Assembly (NCBI GenBank): GCA_033964015.1
Contig: CM066912.1
Span: forward strand, 19,331,073-19,395,072
From: Scolanthus callimorphus
Taxonomy: Eukaryota > Cnidaria > Anthozoa > Actiniaria > Edwardsiidae
Length of the DNA stretch: 64,000 nt
Reading direction: 5' to 3'
Part shown: one piece after another, positions 48,090 to 61,330 of the stretch
Numbering within the stretch: position 1 is the first letter of the stretch
Layout of the letters: the number at the start of each line of letters is the position of its first letter
The notes under the pieces: model-generated
The model's database searches: none
Seen by the model: only the letters and a program-made list of their open reading frames with translations
Told to the model about the DNA's origin: nothing
Translations under genes and position numbers: made by a program

Positions 48090-49787
48090 GGTGGATCGAC
48101 CCAGTAATTTTGCACCCATGCCAACCAATTTTGAACCTCTCATATAAAAACAGGTTGAATTCTATCGCGCAGCCACTATAACACACATACTACCCATAGA
48201 CTGAAATAAATGTCAGTACAAAAGTTGAGGAGATCGGAGCTGGTATCACGTGACAATAGGGCCACGCCTATTTTTACTCTCACCCCAGTTTCAGACTGTA
48301 CCGACATTTTTTCGACAAATGCTCTGCGGTACCTGGAGATTGACTGATTGCCTACGTGTAACCGAGGTTTGACTTAATTCTACAAGCCCGATCTGAAGAT
48401 ATTTTAGGATTTATAAATCAGGGCTTAAATTTATGTAAAATTCAGTGTAGTGAATAAATATGTCACAGTTTGGTACTTCATGGTTATAAATTGAAGTGTT
48501 TTATAGCTCATTCTATTTGTTATTGTTCAAGGAAGGTCATGCTTTTGATTAAAATGAAATATTATTTTGCGATTTCGAAGAGTATAGAAATGTAAGTATC
48601 AACATAATTGCCCCACGCATCAGCTCAACGCGAAATTTGGGCCTACTTTTTTAAAAAATCGTAGTTTTTTTCGCTTCAAATGTTTGGACGACTCCAATGG
48701 ATCAATGTAAAGTTTGTCTCCGACGTTTCATATTAATTGAAATCCTCTAAGGCTGTCAACTGGGAACGCAAAGATCGGTAAATATTGCATGGATTTCTGT
48801 AGTTTCTACTTTGGGATTTGCTATTGTTCCCCGTTCGGCACAAAATGGAATTCCAATGGAGCGCACGTGGGCTTGTCCTTGCTTGGCTAGTCTCCGATGT
48901 ATGATAATTTCCTTAGGTTTTTCGGTCTTTTGTTATGCATTTAATTATCATATTTCGGGGACGATTCGGAGAGCAGTCACGCGCGAATATCAACGTGTGC
49001 CGCATTGGAATTCGATTTTGTGCCGAACGAAGAACAAAAGCTAGTCCCTGAGCAGAAACTACACGAATCCATCCAATTTTTATCGATCTTTGCGTCCACA
49101 GTTGATAACCATAGAGGATTTCAATTAATATGAAACTTTGGAGACAAACTTTACATTGATCAATCGGAGTCGTCCAAAAATTTGAAGTGAAAAAAACTAC
49201 GATTTTTCAAATCAGTCCAAATTTCGTGAAAGTAGGCCAAAATTTCGCAGTAAGCTGATGCGTGGTGCCATTATGTTGATACTTACATTTGTATCCTTTT
49301 CCAAATCGCACAGAAATATTTCATTCTGATAATAAGCATGACCTTCCTTAAACATACACAAATAGAATGAGCTATAAAAACTTCAATTTATAACCATGAA
49401 GTACCAAACTCTGCCATGTGAATTCATAACACTGGATTTTACATAAATTATAGCCCTGATTTATAAATCCTAAAATATCTTCAGATCGGGCTTGTAGAAT
49501 TTAGTCAAACTTCGGTTACACGTAGGCAATTGATCAATCTCGAGGTACCGTAGAGCATTTATCGAAAAAATGTCGGTACAGCCTGAAACTGGGGTGAGAG
49601 TAAAAATAGGCGTGTCCCGATTGTCACGTGATACTAACTCCGATCTCCCCAACTTTTGTACTGACATGTATTTTAGTCTATAAGTAGTATGTGTGTTATA
49701 TTGGCTGCGCTATAGAAATCAAACTGTTTTTATATGAGAGGTTCAAAATTGGTTGGCATGGGTGCAAAATTACTGGGTCGATCCACC
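48090..49787. mobile_element. 1.7-kb TTAA-flanked foldback element
   Basis: TTAA at 48086-48089 and 49788-49791 enclose GGTGGATCGACCCAGTAATT and its inverse. The arms are ~790 bp each (for example TCACGTGA, GTCAGTACAAAAGTTG on the left), leaving a ~100-bp loop near 48890-48990, so almost the whole element can form one hairpin. No transposase is encoded. Confidence 0.9.
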
Positions 49788-49889
49788 TTAACATTCTATC
49801 CTAAGTCACAACTACAAACACAACTGTTTCCGGAAAAACTCTGTCAAATGTGAAGGTAAAGAACAAGCTGTCAGCGCAGAGGCTATCAA

Positions 49890-50110
49890 GAACGTCTCTG
49901 TGGTATACTTATTTGTGGATTACCAAACAATAACATGTAGGGCGGCAGATTATGTATTACCGAAGCGAAACAATTGCCAATTAAACCAAACTTCTCTGCC
50001 CAACTTAGAATTAACATATCTGATTTATTTTTATCTTAACATTCTATCTGATGTCACAACTACAAACACAACTGTTTCCGGAAAAACTCTGTAAAATGTG
50101 AAGTTAAAGT
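49890..50110. repeat. host duplicate with empty TTAA site
   Basis: This segment repeats both flanks of the foldback in one piece: ATATCTGATTTATTTTTATC, TTAA, CATTCTATCTGATGTCACAA. The interrupted copy has TTTTTGTCTTAA at 48080 and TTAACATTCTATCC at 49788. Confidence 0.85.
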
Positions 50111-53100
50111 ACAAGCTGTCAGCGCGGGGTATTATGGGTAGTTGTTTTACCAACCAATGGCTAAATTGTTCTCATGTTATTTTGGTTCTCTTTGCAACTG
50201 AGGATGATTTGGCAAAATAAATTCCCACTCATTAGTGACATTTTAATTTTGCTTTTACAGAGGTCTCCAAATAAACTTATCCAGCAGCCATAACAAAAGC
50301 AGCCCGTGATTCTCCACGCCGACAGCTTGTAGGCTTTATCTTCTTGGGTGACATAGTTCCCTAGGAGGGCAAAAAAGTCCCTATATGTCACTTGCCTGTT
50401 CCATCAAACACTCTCAGGCAATTTATTCCTTCAATTGTACAAGGCGGCTTATTCACTGTGACACATCATAAACTGTTATATGTATTTGCAGGCTCACAGT
50501 TGCCAACAGTGTAAACTATAAGGCCATCACCACTGTATTGAAATCAAAAAAGAAGATCTTTATGTTAAAAAGCCATCTACTTTATCATGTTTCATATAAA
50601 ACATATTGGACGTTTGACTCTTTTCTTATAAAATGTCTCCCTGTACTATTTTACTTTGCACCAAAAAAGGAATGCCCAAATGCGGCATCATAAAAGAGGA
50701 AAATATATTTCTCTTTTGCTAGTGGATTTTCTACTGAAGGTTTCGGAAGAGTGAGCCTACTAATACATGTGTTTGCTGTTGGGTATGGCTGCATATCAAA
50801 CCCCAAAAGGGTTCATCTGCCGCGGTCGTGAATTCTAAGAGATGTGACAGTGAAATATTTTCTCTTCTGCCACCTAACAAATTAGCAAGATAATATGTTA
50901 GTCATGTCACAAACATTCCTTACTCCAGTGGAGTTTCTACCCCTACAAAAACTGACTTTATGAAAAATTCATTTTTATATTGTTGAGCCAAACTCTGATT
51001 AGTCCCCTGGAATAGAGGAACATGAACCCTTTAAAGTTGGGCTACGATCTAATTGTTTCCACCGCTCTTTCCTGTTAAATCACTTGTTAACAACCTAATA
51101 ATACACATGAACAAATCTCTGGATTCTGATTGGCTGAGAGCAGTGCAGTTTTTAGGTAACAAAGTGCCAAAAAAAGGTAACAAAGTGCAAAAATGGTTAA
51201 CAAAATGCAAATTTTCTTTTAAAATGCTAAAATATTTTTATAACATAGAGCTATATTATGGAAACTTTGTTTTTTGTTCATGCTCAAATTCTGTCAGGTT
51301 TTGGTCCAGATTTCAATCAAGGAAAAATGCGTGCGGCTTCATCAGTTTGTAAGCAGATTTGTGAATGACTCCATGCAAATTTTTTCAAGTGTATTATTAA
51401 TACGAAATCATACGACTTCGAGTTCAATTTGGAATTTATTTACACTCGTGCATTTTTCAAAGTCGTATGTCATTACTAAAAAACAAATACCTGCAGTTGT
51501 TTTCCAATTTTTTACAATAATGACCTTTTGAGCTCCAAATTTCGAATATCGCGCCATTTTGCACTGGGTCGGTCTTCCAGCGGCGTAGGCCAAAGTCCGC
51601 GGGGTGTGACGTCACAGGCGTAACTCGAAACAAAACTCAAAGTCACAACAGTAGTTGCGACGGCACATTGTGAAAGAAAAAGTGAAGGAATGAGGATGTA
51701 TTTGCAGGAAATGTTGTGTTTAGAAGTACTTCAGCATTATAGCTAACAGAAAACGTGAAATTTCAATTCATATAAGCTTCACGCACCAAAATAATTAAAA
51801 TCGTGTGTCTTCGATGCGCTACACAGAAAAAGGTTCGATCGTGGTGTGATAATAGATTTCCAAATCCTCTCCTCACTTCGCATATAAATGTTTCACAAGG
51901 ATGTTTGACTTATCTAGGTGTCAAGTATGGAATTCAGACGCAGCTGTCAAAATCAAATATGGTTAGGTTACTTGATAAATCAAAACTAAGCCCATCGGCG
52001 AGAGAAGCGCAAACGAATTCTCAGATCGGGAGCGTCATATGAATCAAAGACATTCCATGTAGTCTAGATGTACGCCAAGAAATGTTTGTATTCTAAACCA
52101 AAAAATAAAAGGTAACTTAATGGGATTTGTTGGATGGATAGATGCGAAATTCTAGGGTTAATAAATTCAAGGCTTCGTAACGTTCAAGAACTGCCGCCGC
52201 GTAAAATGTCAACTTACATTCGTGTTTTTCCAACGATAAGTTCAAAAAAGCATAAATCTGGAGTTTTCTGCGCATTTTTATATGAATATAGATCAAGTTT
52301 CAAGTCTGTCGGAGGTCGGTGGCTTGTGGTGAACGGGTAGGGTTTACTTTGACTAGTGCAAATTACACATATCTGCATAAATCAAATGCTGCGCTTTGTT
52401 TTTTAAATTTGCTAATTTTCTGAGAATGAAATTTAGGTCCTTGAAGCATTCAAATACAGTTCTATTTGACAAACTTGTCTAAATGCATGGGAACAAATTG
52501 CAACAGAGCCACCCAGCCACAGCTGAGCAGTTGTAAAATGAATTCTAGCATTTCCTATCGAAACATTAATTATCTAATGTTCTAAAAAGATTTTTAGCTT
52601 ACAAGGAGAAAATTGATTTTTCTGTTCATTAGTACTGCTAGATGTCAAGCCTACCACAGGTCTTCAGACAAAATACAAATGTTAATGGGAGATTTCCAAG
52701 AAAGTAAGCTTTGAGAAATATATAGTAAATATATGGCAGTTCAGGAAAATTTTCCTGTTGGAGACAGTAGTGAAAAATCTTGAGACTCCCAGCAAAACCA
52801 GCAGAGTTGATGTCCCTGGCGTCATTACTTTAATTATCTACCTCCATGGATTCTCAAACTCTTGAATTATATTTCCAAAACAGCTGTGCCAGTTGTTTTT
52901 TCAGTGTTCACACAACTTCTGGAGAAGACATTTATGATAGATCCTTGAAGTTCCAGTGAAAGCCCTTCTAGCTCTGGTAAAATTCCTTGCAATTGCACAA
53001 ACTCCCTGCCAGTTTTATTGAAAACCATGTTCTAAGCCATGTTCTAACTTGTGGAAACAGAGAATTAGAATGCAAATGCAAGCAACAAAGAAAGTAGTCC

Positions 53101-53700
53101 AAATGTAACATATTTATTGGGAATGTTGAGATATGCCCACTGCCCTGAGCCCCACCCCTCTATAAATCACACCCCTAGGGGACAGGAATCAATTTTTTTG
53201 GTCAGGATTGTTAAATATTTTAGGGTCGAAGAGACTGGGGTCTGGTCTCTTTTCGGGCTCTGAATGTTTCAGCACCTCTACAACAGCTACAAAATTTAAA
53301 AATACCTTAGTAGAAAGAATATGCAGTCACATACTCCATTTTACAGTTGCACAGCATCCTTTGTTTCAACAGAGCTGATAGGTACATCAAAATGCATTAT
53401 CATCTGATTTTCATTCCATGAGAATGAAGGCCTGTTTCAATGATGCAGCAATTCATCATGTGGTCAAAGCCAATATTTTCGTTCATCAAGCAGGATATGA
53501 TCAACTAGCAGTACAGTAAAAAAACTCATTGTACGAACCCAAGGATTTAAGAACCTGTTGGCAGAAATTTTCTATTTTAATACTCCAAAAAATATAATAA
53601 CCTTTTGGCCATTCAAAGTCAAACAGGTTTTGATGAGTGGGGTTACAGTTACATTTTCATGTATGCAATGTTAATTACTTTTTTGTATTTTTATCTTTTC
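50111..53700. other. no gene recognised
   Basis: About 3.6 kb with no supported gene on either strand. Minor items: an AGGTAACAAAGTGC direct repeat at 51154-51190, an ATACGAAATCATACGACTTCG / AAAGTCGTATG short inverse pair at 51401-51470, and AT-rich filler. Open frames are below 100 residues without motifs. Confidence 0.5.
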
Positions 53701-53714
53701 CACGTTTGTGTTAT

Positions 53715-54121
53715 TGTGTGGTTCCAGCCAGTCCCGGGGGGGTGTAATCCCTTTACAAGAGCTATACGGGTATGTGCCGCCAATCGGGGTCCCGATTTCT
53801 TCCTCTAGCCGATAGAATGGGGTGCCGTTTAGGAACCGTCCTCTGAAACGGGGTATGATAATGAAGACCACCCAGTAAAATCTTCAAGGAAGCGACCCGG
53901 TGGTCACATTGTTTTATTAAATGTAAAGAATTCTATAAGCTTTATTAGTATATACTAAATCAGTGAATAGTCATTCTCGCGCGCTCTAATTGGTTCCTGA
54001 AATAGTACATATCCAACACTATTTACTATTTTGAGAAAACTCTCAAAATGGCGGCTCGTTTCGCGAGCGATACTGCGTTTTGAATCGTTTAAAACCGTAC
54101 TTTATTCTACTGATTTGGTAT

Positions 54122-54154
<33 letters not shown>

Positions 54155-54200
54155 CTTAGCGGTGGATATATACCGAGACGCTTCGCGTTGGATATATTAG

Positions 54201-54246
<46 letters not shown>

Positions 54247-54440
54247 TAACTATTCTATTACAGATAAAACCGTAACAACAACTATTTTGATTAACAGGTA
54301 TCATCAATTTCTCTTTAGAACGGGGTCTCATTTTGGGTGCAAAAAATTGAACGGGGTAGCTCTTCTTCAAAAAATCGTGTTAGAACGGGGTCCGCATTTG
54401 AAATTTTCAGCGGCTCATACCCACTGTATATCAAACCAAG
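53715..54440. repeat. interspersed repeat with GAACGGGGT phrases, split by a foldback
   Basis: The left part (CGGGTATGTGCCGCCAATCG...GATAGAATGGGGTGCC) and right part (TTTAGAACGGGGTCTCATTT...GTTAGAACGGGGTCCG) belong to one repeat also seen at 61615-61815. Between them is a palindromic insertion (53944-54250). Confidence 0.5.
53944..54250. mobile_element. two adjacent palindromic MITEs
   Basis: TAGTATATACTAAATCAGT at 53947 is inverted at 54110-54127. Directly after, CAACTATCCCCCTCAGGG...CGGTGGATATATACCG is inverted as CGGTATATATCCACC...CCCCTTCGGGGGATAGTTG (54131-54246). Confidence 0.65.
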
Positions 54441-54823
54441 TAAATCAGCCCACAGCTCTTTGGGGAAAAACTCCTGCCTGACTGCCGTACAGGCGAAGCT
54501 CTTTTCCCCGAACCGTCGCGACAAGCTCTTCCCCGAACCATTTGCGCTCTGTTTGAGATGGCGGTTTAATTCAGCTTGCTTGTATGTCAACGCACGGGTA
54601 AAGAAGTTTGGATGGATGATAAGGCATTTTACTGACACAGCAGTTTCTGGGTCCGTGTATGAGCCATGCTTTAAAAGTGAAGGAATCTGCGTTTAGAACA
54701 AATAAGCAACAATAAGCAATTTTTGGATGAGGTTTCTGGGATATCAGGAAATAAATAATGTCTAGACAACTGGACAGACGAGGCTGTAACTCCGAGCCTG
54801 ATGTGATTCCACTTGGCGACAGA

Positions 54824-54968
54824 CTCGTGCCCAGTCCCTAAAATAATTTTGCGCGCCGCCATTTCTCCTTCCCATGATTCCTTGCGCACCCTTCATTTCT
54901 CCTCCCAGAAGCCTTCGCGCCTTCGTGTTCGTTTTTTCTGAACTATCTTAGCGACTGGGTACGAGTCT
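54824..54968. mobile_element. 145-bp MITE, GACTCGTACCCAGTCGC family
   Basis: Ends AGACTCGTGCCCAGTCCC and GCGACTGGGTACGAGTCT are inverses. The core has GCGCGCCGCCATTTCTCCTT-type phrases also seen near 21640. This is the most complete of the three copies in the window. Confidence 0.7.
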
Positions 54969-55216
54969 GACACAATATTAAACGTTTTGCCCGAAACAAA
55001 AATCATACATTTTAGTAAGTAGAATAGCTCTATGTTATATCATTGTATGCTCTATGTAATATCATTGTATTGTAGCATTGTATCTTGCATTTCAGTCATT
55101 TTGTCTTTTGGGGTTGATGTTTTGATAAGCTGTACTGCTGCTCTTTGAAAACACGGCTGCTTGTCGAGGTTCTAAAGTTCTAAAGTTAATTTTATCTTTG
55201 ATAGCGTGGCGCTAAT

Positions 55217-55463
55217 GCAAGACTAATTTTGAACTTTATAGTTACGTAAGCTTACACTTCGAACGTGTGAATACCGATAGACACAAAGCGCATTAAAAAT
55301 AAAATAATAACTTCACCATTGTACACAAAATCAATCAAATGCAAGAATAATTTTGAACTTTATAGTTACGTAAGCTTACACTTCGAACGTGTGAATACCG
55401 ATAGACACAAAGCGCATTAAAAATAAAATAATAACTTCACCATTGTACACAAAATCAATCAAA
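55217..55463. repeat. 124-bp tandem duplication
   Basis: Unit GCAAGAMTAATTTTGAACTT to CAAAATCAATCAAAT at 55217-55340 is repeated at 55341-55463 with one visible change. The right copy overlaps the 3' side of the exon ending near 55468. Confidence 0.85.
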
Positions 55464-55467
55464 TTTA

Positions 55468-57309
55468 CCTTCTCTGTCTCATAACTTGCAAGGTCATAAA
55501 TATCCTGCAGCAAATTGTCTAATACACCTTGGTGCCCATTTGACTCTTCCCTTTTGCTGCAGGGTTGATGGTTGATGATAATGTTTGACTGGTAGTCTTT
55601 AAAGAAATTCAGCATCAGGGTCTCTCGTTCCTGGACATCAGCTGTGTCTCTGTCACAAAGGCAGAATACCTGTAAAGCAAAAGTTACAACTCACTCACTT
55701 CACATTAAACACCGTCACTCTAGTGAAAAAATGGCATGTTTGTTTAATGTACACTAGATTAAAGTTGAAAATTTTGTAACTACCTTTATTTTTATGTTGG
55801 TGTTAAAGTGTCACATAGGTTTAGTTATTACGAACATCTGTCTCAATGTTTTAGAACCCCTACATTACGTGAAGCCTTAGTTAATAATGATGCATACAAT
55901 CATATAACTTCAAAAGCCATTTTTAATTGCCAATTTTTCAATGGGCTCAAATGCATTAATGGACCATAATGTCGATAAATTAACTCTGAAAAGTGATTAC
56001 AAGTTGATATCAAAGCCACCTGATTTGAAATGGTTTCAAAATGTTACATTGGGACGTACTTACATGTACAGGATGTATTACTGTATTTGCTAGATTATAC
56101 ATGTACGGTTGTATTAATCTGCATTAATAGTTTAGAACACACCTTGAAGCTGAACCATAGCAGAATGCTATAACTCAGGAAGACGTCTTTTAGAGCACCA
56201 TCAAGTATCTTTGTCACCTTTGGGAGGATCTTTTGTATAATTTGTTCAAAGCCTTCATGCTTGAACTGTTCGCCAATGCTGATGAGTGCGCCACACACTT
56301 TCGAAAGTCGCCCATCATCTCGCATTTTTTTCAGGGAAGCAAATGCTCTGAGTGTTTCCGGGCAACTTGCCCCAAGGCTCTCCCCTGGAAAACACACATA
56401 CACAACTCTCCTCAACTCCCGGAAAAATATCATAAACAAAACAAGTTAAGGGAATCGTCAGATAGAGCAAAATGATGCAACTTCATAAAATAAAGACTAC
56501 GAATAAGGTCAAACATCATAGTGGAGCTCCAACGAAGGCCAAGAGAGAAGGAATTTAAGAGAGAAGGATGTTCTTACACCAACTAATAATTATTGTAATT
56601 TATAGTGATTCTTTAGATGGCATGATTTTCGCCTCAAACATCCGAAAAAGAGATTTTAGAAGGAAAAACAACTACCGTATGAGAAAAGCATAATGTTTAA
56701 AAAGGGGGAGGTCAATACAATATTGTATGAAAAATATTATGAGGCAAAAAAAGCGTGAGTCTCCCCACTTTCTGCAGTGAAGGTCCCTGAGAGTGCTTCA
56801 GAAAACTGCATTAACAAAACTGCATATCTATCTCACAAGTTTGTTTCTTTTGTAGTTGGATTGTCCACTCCAGAGAGATGATTATTTCTGGTTGAAATAC
56901 ACTAGCTACGGAGAGAGGAATTTTTCTATGATTCTTAGAGAGTGCTCTGTTTTTCAACAATTTTGTTGTTCTTAAAATAATGACAATGTGTTCATTATCT
57001 CTTTTTCTCAATGACAAACTCTTAACAAAAATCTCACCTGATACAGTGATTCTAAAAATCAATCTACGATCTGATCCAAATCTTGTTTTGTTTTGTTTTC
57101 TTCTAATTGCACCACACATCAAACACAAACAATTGATGATAGAAATATATAATTTAAAGAGTCAAATACCTATCGGTACAATCTGTGAGCTTTGTGTTCG
57201 ACGTAAAGACCAAGCCACATCTGATTTCTTCAGTTCCTCTCTCGAATGTTTCTGATTTTGCAAGGTTGTAGAAGTCAACTACAGATTCTGTGATGGCCTT
57301 AATATTCTT
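55468..57309 (-). CDS. unidentified multi-exon gene, three exons seen
   Basis: Exons on the reverse strand: about 57170-57309 (…KAITESVVDFYNLAKSETFE…TNTKLTDC-like end, donor GATAG|GTATTT), about 56143-56387 (acceptor TTTTCCAG; ESLGASCPETLRAFASLKKM, KVCGALISIGEQF, ILPKVTKILDGALKD; donor TTCAAG|GTGTGT) and 55468-55671 (acceptor TTTACAG; VFCLCDRDTADVQERETLML, GVLDNLLQDIYDLASYE; donor GAGAAG|GTAAAT). The last two join in phase 0; the first and second do not, so an exon is missing between. The protein looks soluble and mostly helical. I cannot name the family. Both gene ends lie outside the recognised exons; upstream exons may be at 57.3-57.5 kb, where the frame is open. Confidence 0.5.
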
Positions 57310-57776
57310 TTGGCCATCCACATGAACCCCCATTGTGGTATTACTCGCCCTCGAAAGAATACCCTCTCGGCTGATCTGCTTTACAAATCCTAGTTTTTGC
57401 ATGCATGTTAATATAAAGCAGATTTTTTTTTTCTTAGAGGGCGGAGTAACAAATTCTGCATTCTGATTGGTTCTTAGAGCATGCATGTGTGCGTGGACCA
57501 TATTTTCCTATGTGCGCTAATGTAACCATTTGCACACACTTGTTTTCATAAAAAAAATTAGAGTCAGAAAAAAAACTAAACTATTTTTATCAGCTTTAGG
57601 TCGACCCATATAGGAAAAAAACTGTGACCTTGCCCTATATGGACCTCCCAAATCAAACAGGAAGCTTGATCAAGTGCAAGCACCAAAAATAACACTATTT
57701 TGTTTGAAATACACTCTGATAAAATAGAAAAAACAACCACGATGTATTTACAGAGATAAAAAATGCCTCTCACTCG

Positions 57777-57905
57777 ATAATAGGAAATTTTCATTATGAC
57801 ATAATTTACAATGACTAACAGAAATCTTTGCACTTGTCCAATAGCGGCTTATCTGCATAAGAAAAGAAAACTGAAAAGGATAATTCTGGTTTAGTCGTAG
57901 TGAAA
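57777..57905. mobile_element. MITE copy sharing ends with 47816-47996
   Basis: AATAGGAAATTTTCATTATG, then GACAT, opens the copy; the far side (AGTCGTAGTGAAATG) and CAATAGCGGCTTATCTGCAT match inner parts of the other copy (GCCGCTATTG, ATTATGCAGA). Confidence 0.55.
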
Positions 57906-60220
57906 TGAAACATACAGTAAAAACCCGCATAAAAGAACAGGTGTTTTGGGGATTCGGGCTGAGTTTGTTCTTATACATTGGGTGTTTTCTGCAAAAACAG
58001 CCTGAAAATGTTCTTAAGGTGTTCTTAAAATTTGTCTCTTAATATTAGAGATAATAGCTTACTGCATTCACTACCAACAGTCAAAATAAAGAATGAAGGA
58101 AGGTGACAGTTATTACATAACAACAGTCTAAAAACAATTGCCAAATGTACCGGTACCCTGGAATTCCCCATACATGACATGCTGTAGACTCTGTGTGCAA
58201 TAGTCTAGCACATTATATTGACCCACACTAGATTACTAATCTCGAATCTAACTAGCAGCCATCTTTTTATACAAGAACAATTTTCATCCTTCGGGCTGCA
58301 TGTGTTCTTATGTATGTATCTTTTTGACCAAATTACAGCCTGAGTGTTCTTAATCCTAATGTTCTTTTATGCGGGACAAAATGTCCTAATACAAAACATT
58401 TCTCTTGTAGGTGCACTATTAATGCACATTGTATTGAAAATTGCAATGCTTTCCTTTAGGGATAAAAGAATATGGGTTCTAGTATATTATTGTATGGTAA
58501 TGAATGCCCATAATGCATTGCCTTGTTTACATGATTGTGTGGTTCCAGAAAATATCCATTACCCCCCTCCCCCCCCCCCCCCCCAACCCTACAGATGTGC
58601 ATTGGAACTTCTGGAGGGTGGGGTGGGAATTTACCTGCTCCTTTCCGTAGAAATACTTCATTTTTCTTTGGAAATTCCAGAGGGGCAATTAAGGGTCCCT
58701 TGGTGGGTTTTCTTGCACTTGTACAGTGCTCTAACCTGAACAACTTGTTGTCTAGTCTCTGATGTTGAAAAAGGTGGCAAGGCAGTGGCATTATGGGCTG
58801 CGTGGATTGTCGAAATATTTTTTTCACCGAGAGTTTGAGTTGAAATGAGTTGATTTTAATTTATATTATTTCGGGACACAGTTAAGTACTGATGGTTCCA
58901 CAATATTGCAACTGCACAAAATAGTCCAGTAAATGAAAACATATTTTTACTAAAGGTTGGACAAAAATGATAACAAAGGTTTCTCACCAGGAATATGTTT
59001 ACTAATGTGGTCCGTTAGCACACAAAAAAGTCCACCCGAATCCTCCCATAGCAACTTCCTTTTTTTTAGTTTTGAAAATTCCTCATTTTCATGAAATCTA
59101 ATAGTCCAGTCATTTTAAGCCGAAAAAAAGCTCAAAATGAAACAAATTGCAACAAAAGGTTTTTCATCTTAATATTGTTACTGGCACTCTCTAGTATCAC
59201 AGGAAGAAAATCAGCAAAAATCAGATCAGGAAAAGTAAAAATTACCGATTTCTGTTGGCAGCTTGTTTTAACCTTTGTTGTTCGCAGCTTGAAAAAATCA
59301 ACCTCCATTTTATTTCATAAAAAGAATCCCTATATGGGACTATTATCGAAAATAGGTTTTAAAAGTTTTGAGAAAAAAACTTTTTTAGAGAAATTGAGTC
59401 ATGTGTGATTTCGCCCAGACAGGGCCCAGAGCAAGCCTCGAAATCGGCAAATTTCGCGAAGATTTATCGGCCCCGCAAAGCTAGAAAATTTAATATATCT
59501 CGTAAAAGTATGTTATCCAGTTTACTGACAAATAATAATAATAATAGCTTATTTTATTAAATAGCTTAAATAAAATTGATGTCATATTTAATTAGTTCAA
59601 ACTAGCTTCAACAGTCACGAATAAGGTGAAATGTGCAGACGCAAAGTTTGACAGACTGATCTATTAAGACAGTTTCTTTATGAATGTATGCATGCTGAGA
59701 CATAATTGCTAAATGAAACATTTCAAGTTGCTGCACTTTTGCATGACTAATTGAAGTAAAAAAAAGTGCAGTGCATCTGGCTTGGAGCACACGCGCCTGC
59801 ATAACATTCATTGCCAAAGAAAAAAGATAAAATTGTTTATAATCTGAGTAATAATGTGCTGTGTTTGCGTGTCAAGGTAACGTGCACTTCCAATTAAAAA
59901 CGAACTATTTTCTAAATCATACATACAAAGTGCCATACATGTCAAACTATTCAAGGCAAACGCGCGATTGTGCAGGGCCGTAGCGCTTACTGGGGCCGGG
60001 GGGGGGGCAGTTTTTCCCCAAACAACCCTTAAAACTTCCGATTTTGCACCCTGCATATCAAAGTTCTCCCAAACATGCGGCAATTTCACATGCTGGGCTC
60101 TAAATTTTCGGAAAACAGTTTCAACTTTCATTAAAAACTGCCTTGAGATTTTTTATATATCGTGCCCCCCAGTTTTTGGAGGCTTGCTACGGCCCTGTTG
60201 TGTCAGTGTAAAAGATTAAC
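57906..60220. other. no gene recognised
   Basis: About 2.3 kb with no supported gene. It contains poly-C at 58565-58583 within a repeat that starts GTGTGGTTCCAG, a phrase also seen at 53718, and a G-rich run at 59996-60008. Confidence 0.45.
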
Positions 60221-60221
60221 G

Positions 60222-61330
60222 CAGTCATACTAGCTTACAAACACTAGAAAAGGGCATCAATGAGAATCTTACATTTGTGTCTAATTGGCTTACAGCCAAT
60301 AAACTTTCCCTTAATATTGATAAAACCAACTTTGTTATATTTCATCCACCTCAAAAAGCCTCTAATTATGATGTACGACTAGTGATCAATGGACAGTCTA
60401 TTAAGAAAGCTAAGTGTATTAAGTACCTTGGGATTCTCATTGACTCTCATCTTAGCTGGAAACAGCATATATTGCATATTTCAAAAAAGGTTAAGCGTTG
60501 TGTGGGCATTCTCTCAAAAGTCAGACATTATGTAAATGCTGCCACTCTTTCCATGCTATATTATTCACTAATTTATCCTTTTCTAACCTATGCAGCTGTG
60601 ACATGGGGGAACACCTACACAACCACCCTAAGGCCTCTTCTTGTCCTCCAGAAGAGGGCAATTCGATTAATGACTTTTTCGGAATTTAGAGCTCATTCAG
60701 ATCCAATCTTCCATGCCCTTGGTCTACTTAAATTACCTGAAATAATATTTTTGCATAATGCACTCTTTATGTATGATTTCTATTCAGATCGTCTGCCCTC
60801 TGTTTTTGATTGTTTCTTCTTATCAGTCAACAGGATACATCAACACTATACCAGACTAGCAGCTAAGAAAACGTATTTCCTTCCTAAAATAAGAACTAAT
60901 TATGGAAAATTTAACATCCGCTTCCTAGGCGCTAAAGTCTGGAACTCAATTTCTGAAGAATTCAAAAGTAAACCACGACCCTCTTTCAAGAAACTTTTGA
61001 TTGACTCCTTCATCAATTCATATAATACTAACTAAGTTTTCACCATTCCTCCTAGTTATATATATCTAGATAATCTTTAAGCCACTTTCCCTTGTTCGTT
61101 TTGTATTAGTGTTTTTGTCCTGTATCTGCTGCCCGTGTATCTTGTTGATGTATCTACCTACAACTCTACAATTAATTTTTCCTATAGACCCTAGGCCGAG
61201 GTACTTGGCTCGATTAGTCCTGACTATTTCCAAGTGCCTTGTGCTCCATTAACCTGTAAAAACAAACTCATAAATCCTGTATCTTTTTCTTACGAGTGCT
61301 AAATAAAGTGTTGTTGTTGTTGTTGTTGTA
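60222..61330 (+). mobile_element. 5'-truncated non-LTR retrotransposon (CR1/L2-like LINE)
   Basis: The frame to the stop at 61033 codes the last ~265 residues of a LINE reverse transcriptase polyprotein: VSNWLTANKLSLNIDKTNFV, then IKYLGILIDSHLSWKQHI, LSMLYYSLIYPFLTYAAVTW, LLVLQKRAIRLM, FNIRFLGAKVWNSI and PSFKKLLIDSF. The catalytic YADD box would lie just upstream and is missing, so the copy is 5'-truncated. A ~270-bp 3' UTR ends in AATAAAG(TGT)n, a TTG microsatellite tail at 61309-61330 as in CR1/L2-group elements. Confidence 0.9.

Noticed and set aside
58344..58827. Frames of 75-131 residues with proline runs
   Set aside because: Caused by the poly-C tract in a dispersed repeat; no domain.
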